Source: Candidatus Angelobacter sp. Gp1-AA117
GTDB lineage: Bacteria; Acidobacteriota; Terriglobia; Terriglobales; Acidobacteriaceae
DNA: 36,845 nt
Assembly: GCA_003223515.1 (NCBI GenBank)
Contig: QHVI01000051.1
Coordinates: forward strand, 1-36,845
Direction of reading: 5' to 3'
The notes beneath the pieces were generated by a model. That model was not told where the DNA came from, did not search any database, and saw nothing but the letters and a program-made list of their open reading frames with translations. Position 1 is the first letter of the stretch. Each line of letters starts with the position of its first letter. The translations under genes were made by a program, and so were the position numbers. Below, one piece after another: positions 13,151 to 20,167 of the stretch.

Positions 13151-15472
13151 ATGAAGCAAACCTTTTTTAAAATTGGCGAAGAAAAAACTGGCGTCGAAGT
13201 TCGGATCAGCTACCGAATCATTCAATTGTTTTCAGAAGGTCTTTATGCCAGTCCTCACAAGGCGATCGAAGAATTAGTCTCAAATTCGTTTGATGCCGGT
13301 GCATCAAATGTCCATGTGATCCTCTCACCTGACCTAACGGAACAGGACGCCACGATTGCCGTACTCGATGACGGTTTTGGCATGGACGAAAAAGGTCTGA
13401 CTGACCATTGGCTCATTGGAGTCAGCAGAAAACGCTCGGAGGGGTTTTTAGGCCCCAAAGGGCGCAAGCAGATCGGAAAGTTCGGTATTGGCAAGCTGGC
13501 GACATATGTCCTTTCTCGCCGCCTCACGCATATTTGCAAAGTTGGCTCCGTTTATTACTCAATCAGCATGGATTACACCAAAATTCCGGCTGGTGAGGGC
13601 GGGGGAATTCACACTGAAGAACGGGTAATCTTGCCGTTACGAACCCTTACAGAAAAAGAAGCCAGACAAGCTGTTGCCTCATGGATCGAAGGAAATAAGC
13701 CAGGATATAAAGCCATAAAATTATTTGGAAAAGGGGCGGCGCGAACATGGACAATTGCCATCATGTCCAGTTTGAAAGATATGGCATTAGAAATCCAGAA
13801 GGGACGACTTCGCTGGATTCTACAAACGGCCATGCCGCTAAGAGATGATTTTAATTTGTTTTTAGACGGAGAAAAGATACCGCCAGCGAAATTGTCCGCG
13901 AGTAAGGTTGGGCATTGGATTCTTGGCAAAGATCTAATAAAGCTCCCCAAGCCGGCACCTGAGTTGAAGATTTCCGGAAATAGTCGCGCATCCAAAGAAA
14001 GTCGTCATGGTTTGTCAGAACGCCAACTGGGACGAATTACTGGATATGTGGAAGTCTTCGAAGATCCTCTCGACACTGGAAAATCAATCGGAATCGAGAG
14101 GAGTCATGGATTCTTTGTTTATGTGCGAGGACGTTTGGTCAATATTGATGATCCCGGTTTTGGCATCAGCAGAAATCTCCTACGTCATGGCACATTTTCA
14201 CGATTTCGGATGGTCGTGCATATTGACAGCCTTGACGAGGAACTGCGGTCGTCCCGCGAGACTGTGCGCGCGGGCGTTCTGACCACGATTGCACAGAATG
14301 TTTTGCATGGCGCATTCAATCATGCCCGAGTTGCGTTGGAAAAGCACGAAGCGAAAGTTTCTGCCGGCCAGCAGATCTCAAGTCGGGTTGCTGGCAGTCC
14401 AGGAAGTCTAACTCGACGTCCCATCATCGGCTTGGTGCGTGGGGCTCTCGAGGGGAAAATCAGCCCGAAGGGTGTTAGCTACCCGCAAAACCTCACGAAA
14501 CAGGGGAAAGAGGTTTTTCTCGATGAGTTAACCGCCCGAGCGGAGAGTGAGCAAGGGATCGTTCGGGACGTGCAACTCGTGGAAAGGTCTCAAGACGAAG
14601 GAATCGCTATACTGGACGTGGAATCCGGAACTCTTGAAATCAATAGTCTTCATCCCTTCGTTGCATATTTCTTGGACGAGTATGAAGACAAGAAACGCAG
14701 TTTACCGTTGGAGTTGCTTGCTATGTCAGAGGTCCTGCTCGAAGCGCATCTCTACGAAATTGGGCTGGACAGCGACGACATACATGATGTTCTGTCTCGC
14801 CGTGATGAAGTTTTGCGTTTTCTCGCACGTTCAACAGGAAAACGCAATGCGAGAACGATAGCCCAAGACCTCATTGATGCTGCAGGCGACAAAAATGCAC
14901 TGGAGGCGGCACTGGTCAGCGTATTCGATAGTATGAATTTCGATGCCGTTCCGCTGGGCGGACCTAAAAAGCCGGACGGTTTGGCTGCTGCGCGATTAGC
15001 AGGTGATTCGAAGGGCAAGCCTCATCGTTATAAGGTCAGCTTGGAGGCAAAGAGCAAAGAAAAGGAAGGCGCAAAAGTATCCGCCAAGACAGTCGGCGTC
15101 TCGGGCATCGCTAGGCAGCGTGATGATTACGAATGTGACCATGCGGCGGTTGTTGGCCCGGACTTTCCCACAAGTGACGGTGAGCTGTCTGCATTGGTAA
15201 AAGAAATTAAAAAAGATCATAAAGCGTCGGTAGTGGGTCATTTTCGATTTCCACAGGTCGGGAATAAGCAAGCCAACCCTAACCGCGAATCCAGCATCTC
15301 ACAACTGATATGCCCACGACTAAGTTCCCTGAGACAGGCGATACCGTGCCGGAGACAGGCATTTACCGTGCTGTGCATGTTCACCATAAGCTGCCAAAAG
15401 AAGTGGCACTGCTCAAGGACGAACATTTCCCCAGATGCCAAAAATGCAATAAGCCTGTTCTCTTTGATTTGA
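13151..15472 (+). CDS. GHKL (MORC-like) ATPase with PD-(D/E)XK nuclease, interrupted by an IS1-family element
   Basis: The first 692 residues are native; the last 81 are read from the inserted element. The N-terminus is a GHKL ATPase: N box E41...N45..D48 (EELVSNSFDAG), G1 box DDGFGM (73-78), G2 box GKFGIGK (109-115). A transducer-like middle follows, with a conserved arginine-rich segment (EELRSSRETVR). The region PDGLAAAR...YKVSLEAKSKEK (about 607-637) fits a PD-(D/E)XK nuclease core (D ... ExK). Iyer and colleagues described such MORC-type ATPases in restriction systems with Z1 helicases and methylases. The missing 154 C-terminal codons lie at 18411-18873. The truncated product keeps ATPase and nuclease motifs; whether it is active is unknown. 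Confidence 0.85.
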   Translation: MKQTFFKIGEEKTGVEVRISYRIIQLFSEGLYASPHKAIEELVSNSFDAGASNVHVILSPDLTEQDATIAVLDDGFGMDEKGLTDHWLIGVSRKRSEGFLGPKGRKQIGKFGIGKLATYVLSRRLTHICKVGSVYYSISMDYTKIPAGEGGGIHTEERVILPLRTLTEKEARQAVASWIEGNKPGYKAIKLFGKGAARTWTIAIMSSLKDMALEIQKGRLRWILQTAMPLRDDFNLFLDGEKIPPAKLSASKVGHWILGKDLIKLPKPAPELKISGNSRASKESRHGLSERQLGRITGYVEVFEDPLDTGKSIGIERSHGFFVYVRGRLVNIDDPGFGISRNLLRHGTFSRFRMVVHIDSLDEELRSSRETVRAGVLTTIAQNVLHGAFNHARVALEKHEAKVSAGQQISSRVAGSPGSLTRRPIIGLVRGALEGKISPKGVSYPQNLTKQGKEVFLDELTARAESEQGIVRDVQLVERSQDEGIAILDVESGTLEINSLHPFVAYFLDEYEDKKRSLPLELLAMSEVLLEAHLYEIGLDSDDIHDVLSRRDEVLRFLARSTGKRNARTIAQDLIDAAGDKNALEAALVSVFDSMNFDAVPLGGPKKPDGLAAARLAGDSKGKPHRYKVSLEAKSKEKEGAKVSAKTVGVSGIARQRDDYECDHAAVVGPDFPTSDGELSALVKEIKKDHKASVVGHFRFPQVGNKQANPNRESSISQLICPRLSSLRQAIPCRRQAFTVLCMFTISCQKKWHCSRTNISPDAKNAISLFSLI
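15221..15257 (+). repeat. Left end of the IS1-family element: target duplication plus IR-L
   Basis: The 8 bp AAAGCGTC (15221-15228) is the target duplication, repeated at 18403-18410. From 15229 begins the terminal inverted repeat GGTAGTGGGTCATTTT..., 29 bp that match the right end at 26 positions. A GG start with TG at bases 6-7 agrees with IS1-family ends as I remember them, and an 8 bp duplication is within the family's 8-10 bp range. Confidence 0.88.
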
Positions 15473-15564
15473 TTCATGCGGCTGCGGATATTTTCGGGCA
15501 TCACATCTTCCGCATTTACGAACTGCCCGTGATCGAAGAGGCAAAAGCGGAGAAAGCTGGTTAG
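15310..15564 (+). CDS. Small CxxC protein, passenger of the IS1-family element
   Basis: This 84-residue protein reads FPETGDTVPETGIYRAVHVHHKLPKEVALLKDEHFPRCQKCNKPVLFDLIHA, then a strand-rich tail. One CxxC pair (CQKC) and several histidines suggest a small metal-binding protein. A PETG segment occurs twice in similar form, reflecting a short DNA repeat GAGACAGGC. It recalls YjzC-like small proteins, but I am not certain. It lies between the left inverted repeat and the convergent transposase gene, whose end it overlaps by 4 bp. The overlapping frame of the truncated ATPase gene at 15310-15472 is its shadow. Confidence 0.65.
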   Translation: MPTTKFPETGDTVPETGIYRAVHVHHKLPKEVALLKDEHFPRCQKCNKPVLFDLIHAAADIFGHHIFRIYELPVIEEAKAEKAG

Positions 15565-16466
15565 GCTTTCACGTTCTCCCGTGACAGTGCTTTCAGCAAC
15601 ATTTCTTTTTCAGTCTCACGCACTCTGGACACTGCTTTCTTTGGCGCTACCAGATTGCAGATTTCTTCGATGCTCCACACATGATCTGTAAGGCCAGCTT
15701 CCATGCAAGGCGTTACGCGCAACGTCTGATGAACACGCCCGAAGTTGTAATACACGAAATAGAGCGCCACTGCATGGCAATGGTTCTGTACCTTTTTGCT
15801 GAATCCGTTTGTTAGGCGAGTGAAGCGCCTCATGCCCATCCGCATTGAAAGATTCTGACGTTCAACATAGGACGTGCTTACATGCTTTGGGTCTGGATTG
15901 CCGCTCACAACTTTCATGTCACAGCCGATGCATTTAGCGGGTGAGTATTTCCGCTGTTCATCATCTGACGGTGAGCCGTAAAGCTTCTGTAACACAGCGT
16001 AATCAATGTCAGCGCCGAATGCATCCTCTACTGCGCTCAAGTACGCCTTATGGCCATCTGTGGTGATCTGGACGCGATTCTTAATCCGGTCAGCACAATC
16101 TTGCATGAACTCGTGCGCCCAACCTGCGTCACGTCCGCCGACCAGATACGAGACACACAGCTTCGTGTCTGCATCAATGGCCGTCCATGTCCAAGTGTCG
16201 CCCCATCCTTCGGCTTTCTTTTCGGCTTTAGTGTTCTTTGCTTTGGAACCAACAAAGCTCCAAATTTCATCGCACTGCAAACGGCGTACTTTCACATTGC
16301 GAACGGTGCGGTCATGGAACTCAGCGCAAGCCTCACCCAACTCTTCCAGCAGCTTGATTACGGCACCCTTGGAACGTCCGGTCATCCGGCAGGTAGACCT
16401 GATGGAGTTTCCCTCGACTAAGGCCCGTACAATCTGTGTTCGTTCGGCATTGCTTAGGCTGTTCAT
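15561..16466 (-). CDS. IS1-family (DDE) transposase
   Basis: This 301-residue transposase starts with a helix-turn-helix region (ERTQIVRALVEGNSIRSTCRMTGRSKGAVIKLL), then carries a DDE-type core: D in LQCDEIWSFV, D in TTDGHKAYL and E in STSYVERQN. An additional AIDADTKLCVSYLVG strand and a cysteine pair (CIGCDMKV) are typical of the longer IS1-like group. The start at 16466 is preferred because the homologous N-terminal block begins there; a longer frame runs from 16502. The gene is intact, so the element could still be mobile. It needs no frameshift, unlike classical IS1. Confidence 0.9.
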   Translation of the reverse strand: MNSLSNAERTQIVRALVEGNSIRSTCRMTGRSKGAVIKLLEELGEACAEFHDRTVRNVKVRRLQCDEIWSFVGSKAKNTKAEKKAEGWGDTWTWTAIDADTKLCVSYLVGGRDAGWAHEFMQDCADRIKNRVQITTDGHKAYLSAVEDAFGADIDYAVLQKLYGSPSDDEQRKYSPAKCIGCDMKVVSGNPDPKHVSTSYVERQNLSMRMGMRRFTRLTNGFSKKVQNHCHAVALYFVYYNFGRVHQTLRVTPCMEAGLTDHVWSIEEICNLVAPKKAVSRVRETEKEMLLKALSRENVKA

Positions 16467-16546
16467 AATGACCATTATGCTTGAGAGAATAAATTGTGTC
16501 AAGCATTTTGTGCATTTCGCTTGAAGTCCATGCTGAAACGTGCTAA

Positions 16547-16602
16547 TTTCTCTCTGTGGCTGTGATCGTGAGCACGCTCACGATCACAGCCACAGAGAGA
16601 AA
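16547..16602. repeat. Perfect 56 bp palindrome (27 bp arms, 2 bp centre)
   Basis: The arm TTTCTCTCTGTGGCTGTGAT... (16547-16573) is repeated exactly inverted at 16576-16602 around AC. It stands about 80 bp upstream of the transposase start and 164 bp before the first rightward passenger gene, inside the promoter zone of both. There is no T run on either side, so it is not an ordinary terminator. Confidence 0.95.
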
Positions 16603-16765
16603 ATCCCCCAATTGGGTGCCTATTCCGGGTTGACAAGACAGGCACGAACGGGCAAAACTTTGTGGTCTAACCTACGTCTAATGGAGAGAGGGGTAGGATG
16701 GATTTAAACTTCAGCGCCGTTCCTACCGATATTATCAATTTGAGAACCGACCTAGAGGTATCATC

Positions 16766-17233
16766 ATGGCCACTATAGCTCTTCCAATTCAGCAAATAGA
16801 GCAATCTGTACGTGTGGCTCATAAAGCAACAGAATGGGTCACGTCTTGCTCAAGATCGCAAACAGCAGATGTACCGATGGTTTTAAAGGTGGCTGGTAAG
16901 ACCATCTGGCTAAAGTATCGCTTTTCCTGCTTATCCAAACTCGAAGATAAGCTAATCGCCCACCTGACAGACCACGACTTCAGCGAACTAAATGCCGCCG
17001 ATTTGGTGGAAACAGCAGTGTCTATTGAGAATCTTGTTGCCATGCAAAGAGACATTCTTAATGATGTGCATGAGCTAGGGACAGAAATTCGCGTCTGGTG
17101 GAAGCGCTCGATAGAGAAACTGACCGAACAAACCGAACATCTTGAATCAATAGCCGAATCCTTCCGTTTTGCTGCTGATCCCGAAGCTACAGCGCTTTTA
17201 GCTTTGGCAGCCGAGCATCTAGCTGTAAGATAA
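16766..17233 (+). CDS. Hypothetical passenger protein 1
   Basis: This 155-residue protein is mostly helical, with an N-terminal region containing short strands (PMVLKVAGKTIWLKYRFSCLSKLEDKLIAHLTDHDF) and long helices after it (NLVAMQRDILNDVHELGTEIRVWWKRSIEKLTEQTEHLESIAESF), probably a coiled coil. No catalytic motif is visible. AGAGGT precedes the ATG at normal spacing. Its stop codon lies in the left arm of a hairpin that separates it from the next gene on the same strand. The pair may form a two-gene unit such as a toxin-antitoxin module, but neither product matches a family I know. Confidence 0.65.
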   Translation: MATIALPIQQIEQSVRVAHKATEWVTSCSRSQTADVPMVLKVAGKTIWLKYRFSCLSKLEDKLIAHLTDHDFSELNAADLVETAVSIENLVAMQRDILNDVHELGTEIRVWWKRSIEKLTEQTEHLESIAESFRFAADPEATALLALAAEHLAVR

Positions 17234-17264
17234 GTCTCTTAGTCCTACAGGGACGAGAGACTTA
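17231..17264 (+). promoter_or_regulatory. Hairpin joining two passenger genes
   Basis: TAAGTCTC (17231-17238) pairs with GAGACTTA (17257-17264), with an inner GTCC/GGAC stem. The structure includes the stop codon of the first gene, ends four bases before the TTG start of the second, and hides its only purine-rich (GAGAG) segment. This could make translation of the second gene depend on the first. Confidence 0.55.
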
Positions 17265-17267
17265 TCT

Positions 17268-17789
17268 TTGGCACGTTGCAAACTTGAAATAGACAATCCT
17301 AAATTCCTTGATTCCATTGGTGGAGACCAAGCGGACAAGTCTCTACTGCAAGGCTTGAAGGAACTCCAAGCGAAACTCGCCAAAGATCATAGGCTCTCTA
17401 CTTTTGTTAACCATCCAATGAAAGGTCATCCAGACCTACAAAACAGAATCTGGAAGTGGGATTTTGCGCCGGAAGGTGACACCAGTTCTACTCGTAAGGG
17501 ATGGCGAATATTTGCCTACGTAGAGAATCCCAAAGCAGAGGAACCAATTCCAGCAACACCGTTCTATTTTTATGAGAAACCAGGGCCGAGCGGTAATCCC
17601 GTTCCGCACATAGCGGAAGCACTAAAGAGATTTCTGAGGCGAACGATTCAGGTCAGGGCAGATGATAGATTCAAGCGCCAATACGATGGCGACAAAATAA
17701 TTTCTATTTGTTACGAGTGTTTCGATACGACGATCTCTACGGATATGCAAGAAATAGAAATACACGAATCAACGCATGAATGCTCATGA
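17268..17789 (+). CDS. Hypothetical passenger protein 2
   Basis: This 173-residue protein has an N-terminal helical part (LLQGLKELQAKLAKDHRLSTFVNHPMKGHPDLQNRIWKWDF), then a strand-rich part (TRKGWRIFAYVENP, TPFYFYEKPGPSGNP), then a helix (IAEALKRFLRRTIQVR) and a C-terminal CYECFDTTISTDMQEIEI. Compact size, basic helix and RKGWRIFAYV strand are vaguely RelE-like, but no catalytic set can be named. The only start is TTG, directly after the hairpin at 17231-17264. Convergent overlap of 6 bp with the next leftward gene. Confidence 0.65.
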   Translation: MARCKLEIDNPKFLDSIGGDQADKSLLQGLKELQAKLAKDHRLSTFVNHPMKGHPDLQNRIWKWDFAPEGDTSSTRKGWRIFAYVENPKAEEPIPATPFYFYEKPGPSGNPVPHIAEALKRFLRRTIQVRADDRFKRQYDGDKIISICYECFDTTISTDMQEIEIHESTHECS

Positions 17790-18023
17790 CCAGCGAGCTT
17801 TGGCGGCCTTTTTGGCTATGGCTCGGCGCTTCTCCGTGGAAAGGGCTTCGGCTCTAGCGCGACCGCCTTTCTTGCCCCCTAACCGCCCCCGTTCAATAGC
17901 TTTGGGGTTCTTACCTGCATTGGGGTCTTCCAAAGGCTGGCCGTTTAACTGCTCGCCGATTGCCTGTTCGACAACTCGGCGAGCAACCATCATGAAATCG
18001 TGTTCTTTGGGGTGTTTCGACAT
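17784..18023 (-). CDS. Small basic protein with GGKKGG-type DNA-binding repeat
   Basis: This 79-residue protein ends in ERGRLGGKKGGRARAEALS and EKRRAIAKKAAKARW, the glycine-lysine-alanine motif found in many short, histone H1-like or Alu-type bacterial proteins, which probably bind nucleic acid. The N-terminal half is helical (MMVARRVVEQAIGEQLNG). It is 17 bp downstream of the 82-residue gene and convergent with passenger 2. It may be a nucleoid-like accessory protein of the transposon. Confidence 0.7.
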   Translation of the reverse strand: MSKHPKEHDFMMVARRVVEQAIGEQLNGQPLEDPNAGKNPKAIERGRLGGKKGGRARAEALSTEKRRAIAKKAAKARWS

Positions 18024-18040
18024 ACTGATATTTTAACCTG

Positions 18041-18289
18041 TCACACCCTCTGGACGTTGCTGCGAACTGGTTTATAGAGCTTCAGGCGTTTCTCTTCGCC
18101 ATTTGCCCAATGCGCCAAAACAGGGAATGAAATCACGCAGGGTTCAATGGTGAAAGTCAATGTGGTCTTATCCTGAAACCGGAGAGTGATTCCGTAAAAC
18201 TCATCATCGGAAGAGAGTTCCACGGCATCAATGATCTTGTCTTTGACTTCGGGGAAATCGGCGAGTTGCCTTAAACTGATGTCAGCCAT
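18041..18289 (-). CDS. Hypothetical passenger protein, 82 residues
   Basis: This small protein is mainly strands: LPQ-like start (LRQLADFPEVKDKIIDAVELSSDDEFYGITLRFQDKTTLTFTIEPCVISFPVLAHW), then a basic end (KRLKLYKPVRSNVQRV). It has a strong ribosome site (AGGAGG) before its ATG, which supports expression. The gene starts only about 85 bp inside the right inverted repeat and reads inward. No family known to me. Confidence 0.65.
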   Translation of the reverse strand: MADISLRQLADFPEVKDKIIDAVELSSDDEFYGITLRFQDKTTLTFTIEPCVISFPVLAHWANGEEKRLKLYKPVRSNVQRV

Positions 18290-18373
18290 CTTGCCTCCTA
18301 ACAGGTAATTTGGTTAGGGCTGCGTTCGTGCTAGGCACACGGGCGCTGCCCGCTTACCTTATATCCCGCTTTG

Positions 18374-18410
18374 CCTGTGGAAATTCAAAATGGCCCACTA
18401 CCAAAGCGTC
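18374..18410 (-). repeat. Right end of the IS1-family element: IR-R plus target duplication
   Basis: Positions 18374-18402 read on the - strand start GGTAGTGGGCCATTTT and match the left end at 26 of 29 bases; a further CGGGA-ATAAG block follows on both sides with a small offset. The second AAAGCGTC copy is at 18403-18410, after which the interrupted ATPase-nuclease gene resumes in frame. Confidence 0.88.
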
Positions 18411-18873
18411 TGGCAAAACAATCACTTTAATCCGAATTGTGGATTTGGCCCGTCTTGTTCGATTAGTTCCCCTTAAGAGACTTGGACTCGATCGGTTACG
18501 CGAACTTTTTGACAGCTGCATCACACCTGAAGAAGTAAGCACATGGGTGGATAAAATGGCTGCAGAACAAGTTCCTAAGGCACATTACCGGAGCATAATG
18601 GATGCGATTTGGGAGCTGCAAAAAGAACGGCCTGACGAAGCGGTTGAATATTCTGGTTTAGCGGTTGCTTTACAAAAGGGACCCAAGAAGCTCAATATTT
18701 CCAAAGCGGATCTTTATCAAACTTGCTTGGCGATTTCTGGACTGGCACCTGAAATGATATCTGCTAGAAAGAATTCTGTAGAGTTAAGTCAACGACCGGA
18801 TCGTGTTATGGCATTGATAGGCTCTGTAATTCGGGAATATCCTGAGGAAGAAACAACGGGATTTCAACTCTAA
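18411..18873 (+). pseudogene. Detached 3' part of the MORC-like ATPase-nuclease gene
   Basis: This segment supplies the last 154 codons of the gene begun at 13151: GKTITLIRIVDLARLVRLVPLKRLGLDRLRELF...ITPEEVSTWVDKMAAEQVPKAHYRSIMDAIWELQKERPDEAVEYSGLAVAL, a helical domain of the sort that ends such restriction endonucleases. The open frame seen from 18310 begins inside the transposon's right end and has no ribosome site, so independent expression is doubtful. The two parts together make 2541 bp, 846 residues plus stop. It ends 14 bp before the methyltransferase gene. Confidence 0.88.
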
Positions 18874-18887
18874 ACTTTAAAAATACA

Positions 18888-20111
18888 ATGTCTAAGTCTA
18901 TTACAACGATACGGCCGATCCACCCATTTCCAGCCCGAATGGCACCGTCAATTGCTCTGCGCCGCTTAAGCGGTAGAAAAGGAACGCTACGAGTTCTTGA
19001 CCCCATGGTTGGGTCCGGGACCACGGCTGTAGCAGCTAGGCTTCGCGGACACCGGGCGATTGGCTTTGACACCGATCCGCTAGCGTTACTCATTGCCAAG
19101 ACCTGGGCCTCGGACATCAAACCCAAGCACCTTCGCAAGTCTGCGGAAAAAGTGTTGAAAGAAGCGGAAAAAATATATAAAAAGCTACACGTTAAAGATG
19201 CGTATCCGGTGGGGGCCGATAAGGAAACGAAGGCTTTCATACGTTTCTGGTTCGATGCCACCAATCGACGGCAATTAGCTGCTCTCGCAGGTTCCATCTC
19301 GAAAATAAAGGAGTCGGTTGATCGAACTCTTCTGTGGTGTGCTTTTTCGCGTCTGATTATCACAAAAAAAATAGGAGCCTCATTGGCGATGGACGTTTCA
19401 CATAGCCGTCCACACAAAAAGTATAAGACCGCACCGATAAAACCATTTGATCGGTTTCTTGCTTCGGTTGAAACGATTCTCAAGAATTCGCCATTCTCCG
19501 CTGCTCGTAAGATTCCTATTGCACAAATACGCAAAGGGGATGCAAGAGAACTCCCCATTGAGAGCCGAAGTATTGACCTTGTTATCACCTCGCCACCCTA
19601 TTTAAATGCCATTGACTATTTACGTGGGCATAAGCTTTCTCTCGTATGGATGCGCCACTGGATCTCTGACCTTCGAGAGCTACGTTCTAGAAATGTTGGC
19701 GCGGAGCATTCTGTAGACAGCGAGTTAGATGATGAGTTAAGTAAGGCGCTCAAACGGATGGGCGAGACGACGAAGCTGCCAGGACGGATTCAAGATATGT
19801 TAAAGCAGTATTTGCGAGATATGGATAAAGTCTTTTCAGAGATCGCAAGAGTTCTCCGAAAGAATGGTGAGGCTGTAGTCGTCATTGGCGATTCGATGAT
19901 CAAGGGCGTATTTATCCGCAATTCTTGGGCGCTGGTTTCTATCGCGAAGAAGAACGGTCTTATATTGTATTCGAGCCGGCGCAGGCCACTGCTCGTAAGT
20001 CGTAGGTACTTGCCGCCGCCTGATCATAGAATCTCTGGCAAAGAGTTGCGTGCACGCATGAGAGAGGAAGTCCTTTTAACTTTTAGAAAGAGTCGAAAGA
20101 TAGCAATTTAA
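18888..20111 (+). CDS. DNA methyltransferase (N4-cytosine or N6-adenine)
   Basis: This 407-residue enzyme modifies the base recognised by the MORC/Z1 system. HPFPARMAP (12-20) fits motif X, DPMVGSGTT (38-46) is motif I for S-adenosylmethionine binding with GFDTDP as motif II, and TSPPY (about 233-238) is the catalytic motif IV; serine before PPY is common in N4-cytosine and in some N6-adenine enzymes. VLRKNGEAVVVIGDS is a later conserved strand. A charged region between motifs I and IV probably holds the target recognition part. It follows the detached nuclease part by 14 bp, so it lies in the same operon and appears intact. It may now act as an orphan methylase. Confidence 0.88.
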   Translation: MSKSITTIRPIHPFPARMAPSIALRRLSGRKGTLRVLDPMVGSGTTAVAARLRGHRAIGFDTDPLALLIAKTWASDIKPKHLRKSAEKVLKEAEKIYKKLHVKDAYPVGADKETKAFIRFWFDATNRRQLAALAGSISKIKESVDRTLLWCAFSRLIITKKIGASLAMDVSHSRPHKKYKTAPIKPFDRFLASVETILKNSPFSAARKIPIAQIRKGDARELPIESRSIDLVITSPPYLNAIDYLRGHKLSLVWMRHWISDLRELRSRNVGAEHSVDSELDDELSKALKRMGETTKLPGRIQDMLKQYLRDMDKVFSEIARVLRKNGEAVVVIGDSMIKGVFIRNSWALVSIAKKNGLILYSSRRRPLLVSRRYLPPPDHRISGKELRARMREEVLLTFRKSRKIAI

Positions 20112-20167
20112 CTCTCTTGTCACCAAAGCCCCTCAGGCTTTGTATTCGGCCAAAACAAAGAAATATT

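Larger units (their letters stand above)
15229..18402. mobile_element. 3.2 kb IS1-family transposon with passenger genes
   Basis: The element has imperfect terminal inverted repeats (15229-15257 and 18374-18402) and an 8 bp target duplication. It contains a small CxxC protein gene, an IS1-like transposase, a perfect 56 bp palindrome, two co-directional hypothetical genes and two leftward hypothetical genes. A plain IS1-like element with this transposase would be about half as long, so this is a transporter IS carrying passengers. Joining the flanks with one duplication copy restores the host reading frame without any scar (K-A-S-G-K-T across the junction), which proves the boundaries and the direction of the event. 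Confidence 0.92.

Noticed and set aside
18310-18410. N-terminal extension of the frame that ends at 18873
   Set aside because: This part is the right end of the IS1-family element read by chance; the real upstream half is at 13151-15228.
20117-20167. Upstream TTG start of the Z1 gene
   Set aside because: The 17 extra residues (SPKPLRLCIRPKQRNI) do not look like a Z1 N-terminus; the ATG at 20168 begins a normal one.
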